A stretch of DNA of 64,000 nucleotides from Hypomyces perniciosus (taxonomy: Eukaryota; Ascomycota; Sordariomycetes; Hypocreales; Hypocreaceae). The stretch spans positions 4,402,001 through 4,466,000 of the forward strand of contig SPDT01000001.1 of assembly GCA_008477525.1 (NCBI GenBank). Direction: 5' to 3'. The notes below the pieces were generated by a model. It was given only the letters and a program-made list of their open reading frames with translations, was not told the origin of the DNA and did no database searches. Positions 1 through 12,520 of this stretch are shown here, in pieces (the stretch's first letter is position 1; each line of letters starts with the position of its first letter). Made by a program: the position numbers and the translations under genes.

Positions 1-219
1 ACTTTCGACGACGTGGAGCTCATGGTCGCGACGCTGGTTCAGCAGGGCTTCATGCATGGATTTGTGGCGCATAACCAGCGGAGGTTTGCCATCATTGGCG
101 CGAAGGCAAAGGGAAGCCCTCTCCTAGCAGGATGGCCGAATGTGTGGCAGACGATTAGGGATAGAAGGTATGAGGAGGATTTTGACCTGGATAAGGTGCC
201 TGGATGGGTGACGTTGTAA
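1..219 (+). CDS. 3' end of a PCI-domain protein (CSN12/Thp1-like), partial
   Basis: The reading frame is open from base 1 and stops with TAA at 217-219, so only the last 72 residues are present. The segment reads as the winged-helix end of a PCI domain: a short helix (VELMVATLVQQGFMHGFVAH) followed by a beta turn, then a polar tail ending in PGWVTL. That layout fits the C terminus of CSN12/PCID2/Thp1 proteins, which work in the COP9 signalosome or in TREX-2-linked mRNA export. The family choice rests on memory of the tail pattern, and other PCI proteins are possible. The gene continues to the left of the window. Confidence 0.5.
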   Translation, partial: TFDDVELMVATLVQQGFMHGFVAHNQRRFAIIGAKAKGSPLLAGWPNVWQTIRDRRYEEDFDLDKVPGWVTL

Positions 220-1120
220 TAATACCGGTAGGATGAGGACAGCAGGACTTGGATATGTAATACTACGTGGCTATCAGGTCGCTCAAATTGCGAGATAGAA
301 ACAATGATACCCCTGAACCATCACGTACTAGAACGAGACATAACAACATCACATATGCGAATCACTCAAGGACACACTGTTTAATCTTCTACCTATCCCT
401 GACCAGAGCACCATACAAGAACATAATTCATAAGCATATGCTCTTATTCCCCCCCTCCCCACCCCTACCCCAAAATCCAAGATCTCCTATTTCCAACTCC
501 AAAAAGGCCTGTTCTGCTCCTCAGGGCAAGAGAAAATGGATCAAAAAAGAAGTAGCCTCCTCAAATCCCCGACACCATGCATCGTGATTCCCAAACAGAA
601 ACCCGCTATTCACTCCTCATTTTTAGTCTGCCCAACTTGCAAAAAGTCCGAAAAAAAGTTTCTCCCGATATTTAATGGGGGGTATCGACGGCCAAGAATC
701 CAAAAAAAACGACGAATGGCCACAAGTGACCCAAATAGTTTGAAAGAAGTTTCCCAGGAAATGGGAGGAGTAGATCTCGCTGCAGGCGTACCGAGAAACA
801 TCGGCAAAGGAAAGAACCTGCAGTGCTCCATAGACAATAAACACTATCGCCGACAGGGGTATTGGCTGGAAAGATATGTAAGGCAATAAACGAATTCAGA
901 TGAATATAATAGCCATATATATGGCGGTGAAGTGAAAAATGCATGCGACGAAGGTAAGGTCGCCAGCCGTAGTGAGCAGAGCAAAAAGGAGCTCCGTCAC
1001 ATAACATGGATCCCAGAGCCACATAAGTGGCAGGTATATATAAGGCGCGCTGAGAAGTATGAAATCGACACTGAAGTGGACCAAAGACACAGATCCGCCA
1101 GATGCCAAGCAGCGAGTCAC
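220..1120. other. Intergenic, tail-to-tail 3' regions
   Basis: This stretch lies between the end of the PCI gene (plus) and the end of the SUN gene (minus), so both 3' UTRs should fall here. It is A-rich, with C-rich and A-rich runs at 450-470 and 700-715. The small open frames on both strands show no recognisable protein. I see no RNA gene or repeat. Confidence 0.6.
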
Positions 1121-2666
1121 TTAGAAGAAACAAGTAGCAGCGACAAATGCGACAATTAGACCAGCAAAGGCGGCACTGCCTTGTTGACGACCCGCCTCGG
1201 CCTTCTTATCGCCGCTGGGGGCGGAGGTGCCCTGAGACTGTGAGGATCCAGAGGTTGGCGATGCTTCTTGAGGCGAAGAGGTGCCATTCTCATGGAATAC
1301 ACCAGGCTTCACAGTAGGGTGTGCGCCATAGCTGTCATATGTGGTAGATGAGTCGCTAGTTGAGTCGCTAGTTGAGTCAGAAGCATCACCTGATCCAGTG
1401 GTAGACGCCTGCGTTGTGGAGGCACCCGCTGTGGGTGATGAATCGGAGCTCGTTGGTGTATCCGATGCCTTTGTTGAGGACGGCTTAACAGACGTTGACT
1501 TTGGTGCTTGAGCTGCGTGCTGGCCCGAGTCCGCCGTGCGGCTCGGTCCAGAACTGGAACTGCCTGATCCAGAGCTGTCTGATCCGGAACTGCTTGATCC
1601 AGAACCAACGTTGAAAGTCACAATGTTGGCAGTGCCCCCCTTGGGGACGGTGACAACACAGAAGGAAGCACCACCAGCACCAACAGACGCCAGGTTGCTA
1701 TTAACCTTGCCACTAGGGTTCGGGTTAATTTCGCAGGGCAACCCATTACAATCACCATCAGGGCACTCGATCCGAACACCAAAGGTAGGTAACGTGTTCT
1801 TCAACGGGGAGTCCTCCCAGATGGGATTGAAGCCGAGCTTCACAAACGTGATTCCATTGCCATCGGTATTGGCACCAGCAACATAATAAGCCCAGTTGCC
1901 GACAGGGCTCTTTTCATCGCCCCAGATACAGCCCTCCACACCAGTTCCAGGTGGGTTGATATAATAACTAAAAGCAAGGTTAATAGGTTAATTCCAAGTG
2001 AGCACAAGAGAATCTTACTGTGCGGCAGTTGACGCCCAGTAGCTAGTGTCAGGAACTGCGAGAACGGCTGAATCACCGACAAGAGTCGGGATGATCATAT
2101 CCTCCAGTCCAGGCAAAACTGTCTGGCAAAAGGACAAGGGCTTGCCACACTTGTTAACAGCCGTGACGGCGCCTGTACCCTGAACACAGAGTGCCTTGTT
2201 AGGGAAAGGCTTCTTAACATTGCCGCTCTTGTCACAATACAACCCTCCGTTCTGATGCGTAGTTAGTGACTGATATGGAGGGATATGCCAGAACCGTTGG
2301 AAAGCCTACCATGGATGATGGATACGTGTATGATGAGTGGGGATCCCATTGTGCCATGACCATGCCCGGCTTGCAAGCATACGGACAGTATGAATCGAAT
2401 GCACACGGTCGATCCGGGCTCAAAGCCCAACCAGCATTGACCGCGTGGGGAGTAACCGCCACAACATTGGGATCATCGGTAGGCAGTGCGCATGATCCTC
2501 CTCGCTTAGCAACCGGATTGAGGTCCTCGGTGCGATGTACGTGGAGATGGGTGTGTTTCTCGGCGAGTGCGTGAACTTTTCGGTGGGCTGCGCTGGCATC
2601 GCAGGCTGGTATGGAAAGAAGGACGAGTGCCGACCCAAAAGCGGCTTGAAGCGTCGGGAGCTTCAT
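1121..2666 (-). CDS. SUN-family (GH132) GPI-anchored cell wall protein
   Basis: Three exons on the minus strand, 2310-2666, 2019-2251 and 1121-1967, give 478 residues. Both introns have good sites: GTAGGC..CAG with a CTAAC branch, and GTAAGA..TAG. The start at 2666 opens a signal peptide (MKLPTLQAAFGSALVLLSIP). A His-rich stretch follows, then the Cys-rich SUN domain (about 80-330), with motifs such as CPYACKPGM, NGGLYCDKSGN and GCIWGD. The rest is a long Ser/Thr/Gly-rich stalk and a hydrophobic tail (AFAGLIVAFVAATCFF) typical of GPI attachment. SUN proteins act at the cell wall in septation and beta-glucan remodelling. The Adg3-like subgroup is the likeliest, but I cannot fix the subfamily. 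Confidence 0.88.
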
Positions 2667-2999
2667 GATGTATCGGGAAGCAATTGATATGTATGTCTCT
2701 GCCTCTGGCGAACCAAAACGAGTGTGTAAATCACTCAGAGGGTTGAGCGAAGCGATTGTCGCGTAAAGACGGGTGTGACGTGCGTTGTGGTTGGAGCGAC
2801 AGACAGAAACGAACGTGGATATCGTGTCGTGTCGCGCAGTAGATGCAGCGGTATGAATCCTAACGAGCGGTAGAGGTGACGACGCGCGGCACGACACGAC
2901 GTGAAAGCAGAGGAGGCACAGCACCGCAGGCTCGCAGAAGATGGATCGATCAAGAAGAAGAGAGAGAGTAACGGTTCAAGTTCAGAACCTCCCAACGAC

Positions 3000-3017
3000 G
3001 AGCGAGCGAGCGAGCGA
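3000..3017. repeat. (GAGC)n microsatellite upstream of the SUN gene
   Basis: Four tandem AGCG units sit about 340 bp upstream of the SUN start codon, in a purine-rich stretch that probably belongs to the promoter or 5' UTR. It is short and of no proven function. Confidence 0.7.
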
Positions 3018-4182
3018 AGCAGAAACGAACGGAGAGAAAGCAGAGGGAATAAACCACAATCCTAAATTGCACACACTACGGAGTAAGTAGCCTGTTAATG
3101 TTCGCTCGCTTTAGCTGTGCCTGGGCTGAAAAAGAGAGACGGTTTGGAATAGTGTCCGCTTGGTGGAGGCGTCAGATGGGTGTGGTCATAATTGACAGTG
3201 ATGCGCTCGCCAATCAGAACCGCGCGCTCATCTCCGCCTGTAAGACGTCCGCCAATTGCGCAGCTCGGAAACGCCCAAAGGAAATTAAGGTGCCTGGGGT
3301 GGCTTGAGGGATGATGGGTACGTACCTTGAGAGCTGCCAGGGCCCATGAAAAACAAATCTCAGCACTGACGGACTACGAATCCGGGGGATCCAGAAGCAA
3401 TTTCTACTGCCGTGTCAAAGACCAGTCAGTCCATTAGAGTCCATTAGCCAGGTTGCTGAGGACAACCAGGGCCCCCTTGGTATGCTGAGCCAATGCACTA
3501 TCGCATCATGCAAGCCAAAAACCGCATCACCCGAACCGCATGCATGCTAGGCGCATTGCAGATGTTCAATGTTTAATCCAACGAGCTGCATGTTGAATTA
3601 AGGAGTGCATATGTTCTCCATCATGAGTACGGAGTACGGAGTACGAGTACGTGAGCGCCCTTCTCTCGTTGAGGCGGTAAACAGAGCTCTGTCCAAGTCT
3701 CTCCACTACTACTAAAAACACACGAGTCAGAAAACATATGTTTGTGTTCGCGCGTGGTCAATTGCAATACGCTGTGATCGCGTCTGTCATGACGCCACAT
3801 TCCGAGGTATGCAATGAATAGGAACAATCCATACAGTGACACAATGGCAGAAATGCCTTTGACTTTCTCCAGAGCCGAGCGAGCTCGCTTACAAACAGTC
3901 GGAATGCGCGCCCAGTCGCCTAATCAACAACAAGCCTTTTTGTATTTTTCTTCTTTTCTTTTTTCCCGTCTTTGATTTCGATTTGCCGCGTGCAGATGAA
4001 AATTTCCTTCTTCGTATAGGCTACACGTTGCTTTTTCTCAATGATATTCATCAGAGGTGCGCGTTTGACTGTTGTTCCCGCGCCGTCATCACGATACGAG
4101 ACCATATTTCCGACATACCTAGGTAGCTCCATGAACCTATGATGTTCGTCATAAATGATGTATTTAATATCGAAATCACACC
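3018..4182. other. Intergenic, SUN promoter side and MEF2 3' side
   Basis: No open frame here looks like a real protein. The notable item is a tandem run of the unit ACGGAGT at 3625-3650, part of a TACGGAGTA-type motif that recurs across the window. A pyrimidine-rich run at 3940-3965 sits just beyond the MEF2 stop codon. Confidence 0.6.
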
Positions 4183-6841
4183 TCACAATCCCTTGTCCCG
4201 ATGTCCTACCACTCTTGCAAATGAGTCAAACGACATGGTCATAGAGTGCCGGCCGGCCGTTTTGCTCCGCAAATGCTCATCATAATTCAACATCTCCTTG
4301 TACGGAACCTTGGCCACAATTTCAACCATCCGAGCCGTTGATTTCTTGCCTCTCAACGATGTCACCGAGTCATACGGGTCTGGCGGCGCATAAATCTTCG
4401 AGACGTCAATCACATCGTCTCCCGTAGACTCTGCCGAGCGGTCGTTGACTTCAAGGACATGGCCGCCAGCACCAGCCGTGATGTCGTGCTGAACGGTCCC
4501 GGCCGCTACCTCTGGACAGGTAATGTGCACTAGCATAATTGGTTCCAGGATGCCTATTTGGTTTCTGTCGAATGCGTCCCTGAGTGCCGCCTGGACAGCA
4601 GTCCTAGCCACACTACTGAAATGACCTCCAGTTGGCGTCTCCAAGGCGTCGTTTGAAGCATCAAGCGCGATGCTAACGTGACATCCATGAATCGGCGAGG
4701 CCCGTCTAGGCCCTCTAGCCAAGCCTGCGATAGCTCCATTCAAGAGCTGTTGTCGCGCCTCTTCAGCATCAAATACAGCTACGTTGGCATCACCAGCCAG
4801 GGGTACGTCGACTTGGAATATGTTTCCATCCCTCTCGATGCCAGTTTCCAACAGACTCGCGTGCTCATCGGGTTCTATCGGTTTGAGTATAGCAGTGCAG
4901 GTAGCTTTGCCAGATTTGCCGGCCACTGGGCGATCGAAGATGGTATGTTGAGGTGCAGTAATTGTCGTCACACACTCCTTATAGTCAACCTCAATTGGAC
5001 CAAACTCGGCATCGATCTTATGTTTTTGTCGCATATTGTAGAGCGACACGTCGAGGTGAAGCTTCCCCATGCCCTGGATTGTAAACTGCTCTGTCTTCGG
5101 GTTTTTGCTCCACCGGAGACTCGGGTCCTCTCGCGAGGCGCTCTCCAATGCCAGCTCCAGCTGTTGCGCTGCAACGTTTCCGTATGGGTCAACTTGAAGA
5201 AATGCGACTGGTGGCGGAATCTCCGGGGGTCTGATTTGGACATGTCTTAGACTTTCGGGGACAGGCTTGCCGCCCGACATGGTTATCAACGTGTCTCCTG
5301 TTCGGGCCTTCTTGAGTCCCCGTAGAGCTCCTATCTGACCCACTGCCAAATCTTGTATATCCTGAGTCTTGGATGCCGATATTTGCAAGATACCCATTGG
5401 TCGCTCCTGAACAAGCATGTTTGTATTAAAGCTGGATGAGTTTCGCGTGAGGGTTCCATGATAGACTCTGACGAAACTAAGGACGCCTTCTTTTGGATGG
5501 TTAAAAACTTTGAAGACCGATGCGACTGAAGCAACGCTCGCGCCGGCACCCTTCTTGCCCTTTCCACCGAGGACCTGTTGCAGCTCATGTTTTGAACCAC
5601 CAACTCGCACCTCCACATCAGGACGTTCCGCCGGGTTAGGGAGATAGTCCGTGATGGCGTCCATTAGGGGCTCAACGCCGATATGACGGAAACTTGAGCC
5701 GGCGAATACCGGTATGACACGACCATCGCCACTTTGGATGGCCCTCCTGATTGCTTGTTTCAACAGAGAACCGGGGATGTTTTCGTTTTCGGCAAGGAAC
5801 TCGTCCATAACGGCTTCGTCAAAGTCGGCAAGGCCTTCGATCAAGCGCTGCCTCGCAACTTGTATCTCAGCCAGCAATTCTTGGTTCGAGCTGGAGAGCT
5901 CCTCTTTCAGCTCCGAGGGCCCATAGCGAGTTTTCTGTCTCTCGGCTTTCCACCGATATCCCACGCCGTCAATGACATCGATGACACCGACGAAATCCTC
6001 CTTTTCCCACCAGGGTATTTGGCAAACGAGGGGCCAGCCCTTGAGTCTGGCGCCAATCTCCAAGACAGACTTCTTGAAGGAAGCGCCCTCACGGTCCAGT
6101 TTGTTGCAGTACATGATACGGGGAATTCCGAACTCTTGGGCAGAAGCCCAGACTCGCTCTGTATGGGCCTCAACGCCCTTGACAGAGTCAATGATGCAGA
6201 CAGCGCCATCTAGAATGGGCAGACATCGGTCAACCTCAAATCTAAAGTCTTGATGACCTGGTGTATCTATGAGATTAATCGTTTTGGGGCGTGTTCCTGG
6301 AGGACAATCCTGCTTTAGGGGCCAGTTGAACGTAATGGCGGCGGACTGGATGGTGATGCCTCGTTCTCGTTCCAGTTCGAGGAAATCAGTGACGGTATTT
6401 CCGGAATCAACATCTATCCTTGTCAGCCGATCTATTTGATGCAATAGAGCTTATACATAGTGGTAGGACAACATTGAATCACGAGAAAGGTAAATAAGGC
6501 AGTCTTAGACCAGCATCATGTCTGACATACCTCCTACTCTCTGTGTTACGCCGCTATAGTATAACATCCGCTCTGTAGTTGTTGTTTTGCCCTGTATCCC
6601 GGGTGAGCGTCGTTTTGAGCACACAGATGGCCACAGCGCCTACAGCATCAACGTGAGCAATAATGCCAATATTGCGAATATTCTCAAGCAAAGTTTCTCC
6701 GTGCGCGTGTCCACTTGATTGGGCATGTAATGCTCTTCGCGATATCGCAGCTCCCGTAGCCGCCCAGTGGGTAGAAATATTAGGAAGACCGCATCGCCTC
6801 AAAGAGGCTCTACGGCAAAGTGTTAAGACAATCATGCTCAT
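4183..6841 (-). CDS. MEF2: Mitochondrial elongation factor G2 / ribosome-releasing factor 2
   Basis: Three exons, 6644-6841, 6531-6591 and 4183-6413, give 829 residues. The introns are 6592-6643 (GTAGGC..CAG) and 6414-6530 (GTATGT..TAG with a CTGAC branch). The second exon supplies the rest of the P-loop, so AHVDA plus GKTTTTE straddles the first intron. Other GTPase motifs are GITIQSAA, DTPGHQDF and NKLDREG, followed by EF-G domains II to V. The N terminus is basic and Arg/Ser-rich, as in a mitochondrial presequence. The G-domain insert and switch region resemble MEF2/RRF2mt rather than MEF1. Known role: GTP-dependent ribosome recycling with RRF in the mitochondrial matrix. The length is usual for fungal members. 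Confidence 0.9.
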
Positions 6842-9232
6842 TCAAGACCAGCATCAATCATTCTGGGTGACGAATTGACTTTGACCACAATGAATAAGAC
6901 ATCAAAAAAACACTTTTTGAGAGTAGGAATATCCGTTGTCTCTCATGGCCGGCCGTATTTTGAGTGAGACCCAGAAGCCATGAACTTGGGTCGTCTCATT
7001 ATCTTGAGACTGAGGTTGCTTCGAGCCGGCAGAATTTTGCCCAGATCTCTCTGTACTCTATGGCGTGTCAATTTTTAGTAGGCGGTGACTGGTCAATGAA
7101 GCTTGTGGTATGCATTCTCCAAGCATTATGCTTAAATCGGGGAACCGTTAGCACATAGATATGTGCCTAACCAACCGGATTGCGAAAAAGGCCGGACCGC
7201 AAAGCACATTCCCCTGCGGATAACACTTCAAGAGACTGATCATAGCAACATCAAACCACAAAATCAAAGGCTCAAAACAATAGGCCCAGCTTAAAATAGT
7301 ATAAATGTCAGGCTGGTATTTTTTATTATTTTTAAGCTTGATATGTGGCATATCCCGTTTGAAGTCCCGCGTTTTTTTTTTGCAACCTGGTTGCTAACCT
7401 ATAAACACCAGCCATTCCTCGCCATGCTTGGGGAATGCAGCGAATCTGGAGTAGACGGTGCTTTACTTGCGCGTATTTATCTGGGGTATATGTTATTTGT
7501 TGCTTCCTAATACCTGTTCAACTACTGGATGTCGACTCGTGACTCTTCTGATGATAGCGTACGGAGACTTTTTGGAGCTCTGGGACCACCGAAAGTGGAG
7601 CAGTCAATCGGATGACAGACAGCCCGACATTGGATGCTTCCCTTGACACCAATGCGTCAAAAATTGATTCTTTTGTCGATTCGATATCTGAGTAAAAGAT
7701 CCGGTAAAAGTGTTGCATCTAGGGATAGTGACAGGCTTGATTAGGTTCGAAAGATGAACAGATAAGGGACCTTGTCAAGCTGGAAGACTATCAATATCAC
7801 AAATACTCCTCCGTACGGAGCGCACCATCATCAACCTTGAGGTTTGCAAGGCCAGGGAAAGACTCGACCAATAATGGCGGCATATGTATAATACGATGCC
7901 TACTTTCTCGTGTCCTGTGCCTTTTTCGCATAGGATACGCGGGGTCTGGGACTTTTGAGCAGGACTTTTGTCTCTTACCGGCTCCCACCGAATTCTGAGA
8001 TACTAATCATGTCATGAGTTTCTTAGAGCACCTAATTGCTGATGGCGGCGATGCCATCTTATCGGCGGCCCTAGCCGAAGATACTAAGGCCGAATCTCAA
8101 GAGCATGTCAGACTTCCAAGCCTCGGTATAGGATCAACCTATCCATGTCGTTGGGATCCTACACGGAGGGTGTGCAGAGGACAAGGAGACCTGCAATATC
8201 GGAATTTGATCGGAATTTGACAAAAATCATTGGACACAAACGCATCGTATTCGATCGACGCCGCCAGCTATTAGTCTCGAAATACCCGGTCTCGTTCCTC
8301 TTTGGGACGACAAGCCAGGAGGGTTTCCGACGCCATTCCATTGTTAGCCAAGGCTCACTATCCTTCTACGGCACTTTTGTGAGGAATTTTTTATGGTAGT
8401 AGTGCTATGAATTAATGCAGTCTATATTATAATGTCTTGCTCGTACTATAATCCTACCATCTCCACCATCTATCTCGTCTGCCTGAAGTGGTCACGCTGA
8501 TATCTAAACGCTTTGGTCTCGTATCCCATTTTATTTTGAAGCGGGGGAAATGGGTGCTATCTCGACTCAGAGATGGCATTGTTCCCATTCATTTCAATGT
8601 CTTAACAGAAAAGATTAAGTGACAGCATCACAAGAGCGCATCTGACATGTTAGCGGGATAGTGATTATTTAAAGTGAGCTGAACCATGCCAATTGTATAC
8701 AAAACTTCAGTTCTCTTATTCAGCCTTGAAAAGTTCCCGAGTCTAGATGGATACAGACTCCGGAGTGGTGGAGTCGAACAAGCAAGCATGGCTTTTTGTA
8801 ACATCGTCTCAAAAAAAAAACACCCGGACGCAGAGTACGCCCTCTGTCTCGGCCTGACCATCGAAAAGATATGATCCTAGAGCTCTTTTCTACTAGCGGC
8901 CATTCGGAGGCATTATCCTATGTAATCTCGTTGCCTGATTCAGGATGTATACGGACGGCGACGATGTGATACCGCCTACCAGAACGGTACCTTATCGACG
9001 GAGAAACTGCATACACGTATCAATAGTTATACTACGTTATCATGTCTCCGGTTGAGATGTCATCACAAGCCTCGGGCCGGTGCCATCACTCTGCTCCGGG
9101 TCTGCTGTCATATAAACGGCTGATCCCCATGGACAATTGATCATCACAAGCCCAGCCTCTAGCTCCTCTTCACCTTGCAGTTAGGATTCAGCAGTGAGGC
9201 AGGCCCTTTGCCAAACACAAGCTCAACCAAGT
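6842..9232. other. Long intergenic region between divergent genes MEF2 and OPT
   Basis: About 2.4 kb holds the 5' regions of both flanking genes. None of the short open frames has a recognisable domain. A 12-bp palindrome CTCCGTACGGAG sits at 7809-7820. A TCATATAAACGGC stretch near 9107 lies about 125 bp upstream of the OPT start and could be a TATA-like core promoter, but this is only inference. Confidence 0.5.
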
Positions 9233-11951
9233 ATGGGTTTCGCGGATCGTTTCAAGTCTCGCGACGACACCCTCACGGCGTCTGATTTGGACGTCGTCGA
9301 GGGTGTTACCGTTGACCCTGCCACTGACCTGCGCAACTTCAGAAAACAGCACCGATGGGATCCCTTCTTAGATATCCAGGAGCTAGATAACGTCGATGAA
9401 GCTCTTGCCTCGGGTGACACCGAGAAGAAGGCTGCGATTGATGTGTCTCTCATCCAGGAGGACTCGCCGTACGGTGAGGTCCGGTCATCGGTATGCACAA
9501 CCAACCAACATGAGGACAACAACATTCGACAAGAGGGCCTCAAGCTGACTTACATGAACAGGTGCCCCCGACTGATTCTGATATGCCAATCAACACCATT
9601 CGGGCGTGGACTCTTGGTGCTCTTCTCTGCACCATCGTAGCCGCCTGTAATGTCCTCCTCTATTTGCGCCAGTTTCCCGTCGCCATCACCTCAACGGTTG
9701 TACAGTTGATTGCCTACCCGTATGACTCTCTCATATCCACGACCATTACCTAACAGCCATACGCTAACTTGACCCCAGTATCGGTTGCTTCTGGGCCAAG
9801 GTCGTACCAAATGCCACCTTCAAGGTCTTCGGCCAGACCCTTGAGCTGAACCCCGGTCCCTTTAATATCAAAGAGCACACTATCGTCACGATCATGACCG
9901 CCGCCGGAACAACCTTCAGCTACGCCATCGACATTCTGCGCGCCCAGGAGCTCTTCTACCACCAATACTTCCAGTGGGGATTCCAGATCTTGCTCATCAT
10001 TTCCACGCAAGCCATGGGCCTCGGCTTAGCTGGTGTCTCCCGGAGATTCCTGGTTTGGCCCTCGTCAATGATCTGGCCCTCCACGCTCGTCACCGCGACT
10101 GTTATGCACTCCTTGCACGATCACAAAGCGTCCGATCCCGCCGCTACCAACGGCTGGAAGATTGGTCGCTATAGCTTCTTCCTAGTCATTGCCATAAGCA
10201 GTTTCGTCTGGGAGTGGGTGCCGCAAGTTTTTGCGCAGTTCCTTCAATTCTTCAACTTTGCCTGCTGGATTGCTCCCCAAAACGTCATTGTCAACCAACT
10301 CTTCGGTGGTATCTCCGGTCTCGGCCTCCTTCCGATATCTTTTGACTGGAGCATCCCCTCTGCTTTCTTGGGTAGCCCTCTTCAGACCCCAGCCTTTGCC
10401 ACTTTCAACGTTGCTGGTGGTCTACTCCTCGCCCTGCTCGGAGCTGTTGGCCTTGCGTATGGTGGACCGGACTTCTATCGCTACCTCCCCATCAGGTATG
10501 TGCTTCTTTTCTAACTTTGTGGCATATATATGTGAACTTTTTGGCTTACATATCTCGTCTTGCAGCGCCAACCAGAACTGGGATCGATTCGCCAAGCCAT
10601 ACAACACGAGCCGTATCCTCACCCCGGATTTCACCGTCAACGAAACCGCCTATGCGGAATATTCGCCGATTATCCTTGGTGCAACCTTTTCTCTGTCCTA
10701 CGGCATGGGATTTGCAGCTCTCATTTCGACCATTACCCATGTTGCCCTGTTCTACGGCCCTGATGTTTGGAACCGTGCCAAGAGCTCACGGTACGAGGAG
10801 CCTGATATCCACATGAAGCTTATGCGCAAGTACAAGGAGGCTCCCGAATGGTGGTTTGCTGCTATTTTCGTTCTCAGCTTTGCGTTTGGTATGATTGCTT
10901 CACAAGTTTGGCCCACTCACCTGCCCTGGTGGGCCTTTATCCTGTGCATCCTTATTGCAGTCTTCTTCTTCATTCCAGTTGGTATGGTCCTGGCAATCAC
11001 CAACCAACCGACTGGTTTGAACGTCATCACGGAGATGATCGTCGGATATATGTGAGTCGAGTCTCATCCCTGTCGCCGATGGCTATGTAGTGAAATAAGA
11101 AATTGGTACTCACTGTGGTATGCTAGGCTTCCTGGACGACCCGTGGCGATGATGCTGTTTAAAAGCTGGGGCTACATGCTTTCCTATAATGGCCTCAACT
11201 ACATCTCCGATATGAAGGTCGGCCATTACATGAAGATCCCCCCGCGTACCATGTTCGCCGCCCAGTCCTTTGCGGTTATCTGGCTGTTTTTTGTTCAGAT
11301 CTTCACGTACAACTTCTTGCGAGGCAACATTGAAGGCATCTGCACCCCTGGCCAGAAGCAAGGTCTGACCTGCCCCAGCGCGAGAACCTTCTACAATGCG
11401 AGTGTCATCCGGGGTGTCATCGGACCCAAGAAGGTCTTTGGTGCGGGCGGAATGTACTCATGGCTCAACTGGTTCTGGTTCATCGGTTTCGCCCTCCCAG
11501 TGGTCCAGTTCTTCCTCGCCCGCCGCTATCCTCGCAGTTTCCTGCGCTATGTCGTTACCCCGGTCATCTTTGGCGCTGCAGCACATATTCCGCCTGCGAC
11601 TTGAGCAACTTGTTCCAGTGGGCCATTATTAGCGTCGTCTTCAACTTCTGGCTTCGCAGGCGGGCCGTTGGCTGGTGGAGTGAGTGTTTCCCTCAACATG
11701 ACAGAAATGAGATCATGTAAACTAACCGTGCATTTTCCACAGATCAATACAACTATGTGCTCTCCGGCGCTCTCGATATCGGCACCGCGCTTTGCATCGT
11801 CGTTGTCGGTCTCGGGCTTGGCCTTGGAAATGCCAACTTCCCCGACTGGTGGGGCAATACGGTTCCGTTTGAGAATCTTGATGCCAATAACAAGGCAGTG
11901 ACAAAGCTATTTGTCAAGGGACAGACGCCCATTGGGCCTACCAGCTGGTAG
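9233..11951 (+). CDS. OPT-family oligopeptide transporter, apparent frameshift near the C terminus
   Basis: Six exons: 9233-9490, 9562-9719, 9779-10495, 10566-11051, 11127-11679 and 11743-11951. All introns have GT..AG ends and most show CTAAC branches. The product would be about 793 residues: a polar N-terminal 90 residues, then 12-16 membrane helices. OPT signatures include ELNPGPFNIKEHT, SANQNWDRFAKPYN, TNQPTGLNVITEMIVGYM, LPGRPVAMM and IPPAT. Members of the family import small peptides or related compounds by proton symport at the plasma membrane. In exon 5 the frame reads IPPAT then TGA at 11602-11604. The conserved sequence resumes two bases later as SNLFQWAIISVVFNFW and runs to the normal end. 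This is a 1-base loss or 2-base gain, either a real lesion or a sequencing error. Confidence 0.88.
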
Positions 11952-12520
11952 AAGCTTTTGTTCCTTGATAATGATAGTTTCTGTAATGATTTGTCCGGTT
12001 GATGATACCAGCATGAGGCATTGGATGTAATGCCACATAGCAAAGAGAAAGGGGGGTAAAGGAACATGTATGCCGGCGAACTGTGTATATAGATAGCATT
12101 ATATATATTTTTGGAGTTCTTTTTCTGGTTAGAATGAGATCGATTTCAATCCATGTTGATGAGATGCGGAATACTCACGTGATGACACAGAGTTACCCCT
12201 GCAGTGTGCGACGTCACTAATGGCCAGCTTTCAGGAGGTACGAAGTACTTCGTACTCCGTACAGAGTGCCTCGCACCGTACTGCGCCATACTACTACTAC
12301 TAATCACCTCTGGCGCCAAGCCCAGATAGTCAACTGTCTTCGCGACACGCAACTCCGTACGCAACCTGCATTATCCACCATCATCATAAGCCTCGATTTT
12401 AAACAGCTGCCTGGAGTCTGAACGCAAGCTTCTGCTTCTTTCGCAACCTCAAATACCGCACGACAGCTTCTCTTCTTGTCTTCGTCTCGCCACATCCATT
12501 CCTCTCGCAAACTCGCAGCC
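11952..12520. other. Intergenic with an 18-bp perfect palindrome
   Basis: The OPT 3' region is followed by the TVP15-like promoter. GTACGAAGTACTTCGTAC at 12238-12255 is a perfect palindrome, followed directly by TCCGTAC, one of the recurring TACGGAGTA-type sites of this window. The stretch just before the start codon (12430-12510) is pyrimidine-rich, as is usual for fungal promoters. Confidence 0.6.

Noticed and set aside
4678..6253. Long plus-strand frames opposite the MEF2 gene
   Set aside because: They are antisense shadows of the strongly conserved EF-G2 coding sequence.
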